This document shows positions 6,482 through 6,852 of a stretch of 6,852 nucleotides of DNA, piece after piece (within the stretch, counting starts at the first letter, position 1; every line of letters begins with the position of its first letter). The DNA lies in contig JBKQSL010000390.1 of the NCBI GenBank assembly GCA_052143655.1, positions 1 through 6,852 of the forward strand, read 5' to 3'. The notes below the pieces were generated by a model. That model searched no databases. It was not told where the DNA came from and saw only the letters and a list, made by a program, of their open reading frames with translations. The stretch comes from CAVSUR01 sp052143655. Lineage in GTDB: Bacteria; Actinomycetota; Actinomycetes; Streptosporangiales; Streptosporangiaceae. Made by a program: the position numbers and the translations under genes.

Positions 6482-6752
6482 CGGCCGCCCTTCCTGATAA
6501 GCTCGATCGTCCCCGCGAGCGCCGCCAGGCCGGCGGCGACCGGCGCCGTCTCGATCCGCTCGGCGGCCCCGTGCTCGCCCCGCCGCGGGTCACCCCGAGC
6601 GCCAGCCGCCCTGGCGTTGATGGCCTCGCCGCGCCGATGCTGCCGATATTGGCGCTGGTGCGGGCCCCGGCCACGGCCAGGCCGGCGATCTGCGCGGCCG
6701 CGCGGGCGGCGGCGTGCAGCGCGCTCGGCGCGTCGGTGCCGATCCGGGTCAC
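6478..6752 (-). pseudogene. Remnant of an M20-type metallohydrolase
   Basis: The frame opened by GTG (6750-6752) reads DAPSALHAAARAAAQIAGLA then SANIGSIG. After a 1-base shift another frame continues GEAINARA, which resembles the dimerisation-domain stretch of M20 peptidases/amidohydrolases (pattern NVG.I.GG.A.N). Further on, one frame holds LALGVTRGG and the other GEHGAAERIETAPVAAGLAA then LAGTIELIRK. This matches the M20 C-terminal pattern in which a GG-EH metal-ligand segment is followed by a closing helix. Only about 90 codons remain of a family of roughly 380, with no N-terminal catalytic domain and at least two frame changes, so the product should be dead. Both ends keep tight overlaps: GTGA with the upstream gene and ATGA with the LLM gene. 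The M20 assignment rests on pattern memory and is moderate; decay is better supported than identity. Confidence 0.5.
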
Positions 6753-6852
6753 TGCACGGTTCCCTGCGTCATCACCAGCGCGCCGTCCAGTTCCAGGGTC
6801 GCGTCGCGCATCACGCAGTCCAGGTGCGCGGCGGCGCTGACTACGCCTCCGT
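6749..6852 (-). CDS. C-terminal end of a gene, possibly M29/NicX-like metalloprotein
   Basis: Only the last 33 codons are in the window, ending at TGA 6749-6751. They read GGVVSAAAHLDCVMRDATLE followed by LDGALVMTQGTVQ. The H-x-D...T-x-E-x-D-G ending followed by a short V-x-x-x-G-x-V tail resembles the C-termini of M29 aminopeptidase-fold proteins, a group that includes 2,5-dihydroxypyridine dioxygenase NicX. This is a weak match over a short stretch. It is the most upstream cistron seen in the right-hand block, and its stop overlaps the next start as GTGA. Confidence 0.4.
   Translation of the reverse strand, partial: GGVVSAAAHLDCVMRDATLELDGALVMTQGTVQ

Noticed and set aside
6138..6752. 204-codon frame starting at the GTGA overlap as an intact protein
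   Set aside because: After about 45 residues it leaves the M20-like pattern, becomes Arg/Ser-rich, and overlaps about 340 nt of the well-supported LLM gene.

Overview
The window is high-GC DNA with strong G/C preference at third codon positions. This fits an actinomycete, as does the luciferase-like oxidoreductase of the F420/MER-like type. Every gene I can support reads on the minus strand, so transcription runs from the right end of the window to the left. No tRNA, rRNA, CRISPR array, transposase or integrase was seen.

Right-hand block (about 5486-6852). In transcription order it holds three genes. First is the last 33 codons of a gene whose tail resembles the M29 aminopeptidase / NicX-like metalloprotein group (tentative). 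Next is a short, frame-broken remnant that looks like pieces of an M20 metallohydrolase. Last is an intact luciferase-like (LLM) flavin/F420 oxidoreductase. The two junctions are GTGA and ATGA stop/start overlaps, so this was once a tightly coupled operon.

Spacer (4942-5485). About 545 bp carry no recognisable gene. There is a short imperfect tandem repeat next to the regulator, a weak inverted repeat below the LLM gene, and a very good Shine-Dalgarno for the regulator.

Left-hand block (1-4941). A GntR/FadR-type regulator is followed by a 66-bp AT-rich gap with a perfect 12-bp palindrome, the likely operator. Then come a TenA-like (thiaminase II family) gene broken by a 1-nt frameshift and an internal deletion, a zinc alcohol dehydrogenase, an NAD-type aldehyde dehydrogenase, and a cytosine-deaminase-like amidohydrolase that runs off the left edge. 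Spacings between the last four are 6, 11 and 18 nt, so they are almost certainly one transcript.

Together the genes look like a catabolic island: an alcohol is oxidised to an aldehyde and then a carboxylate, with a deaminase/hydrolase and possibly a ring-attacking flavoenzyme nearby. The TenA-like gene and the deaminase-type amidohydrolase suggest an N-heterocycle, with the pyrimidine or thiazole half of thiamine as the leading candidate. That substrate is inference, not shown by the sequence. Two members (TenA-like, M20-like) are degraded while the genes around them stay open, so the pathway may be decaying or re-purposed in this strain.
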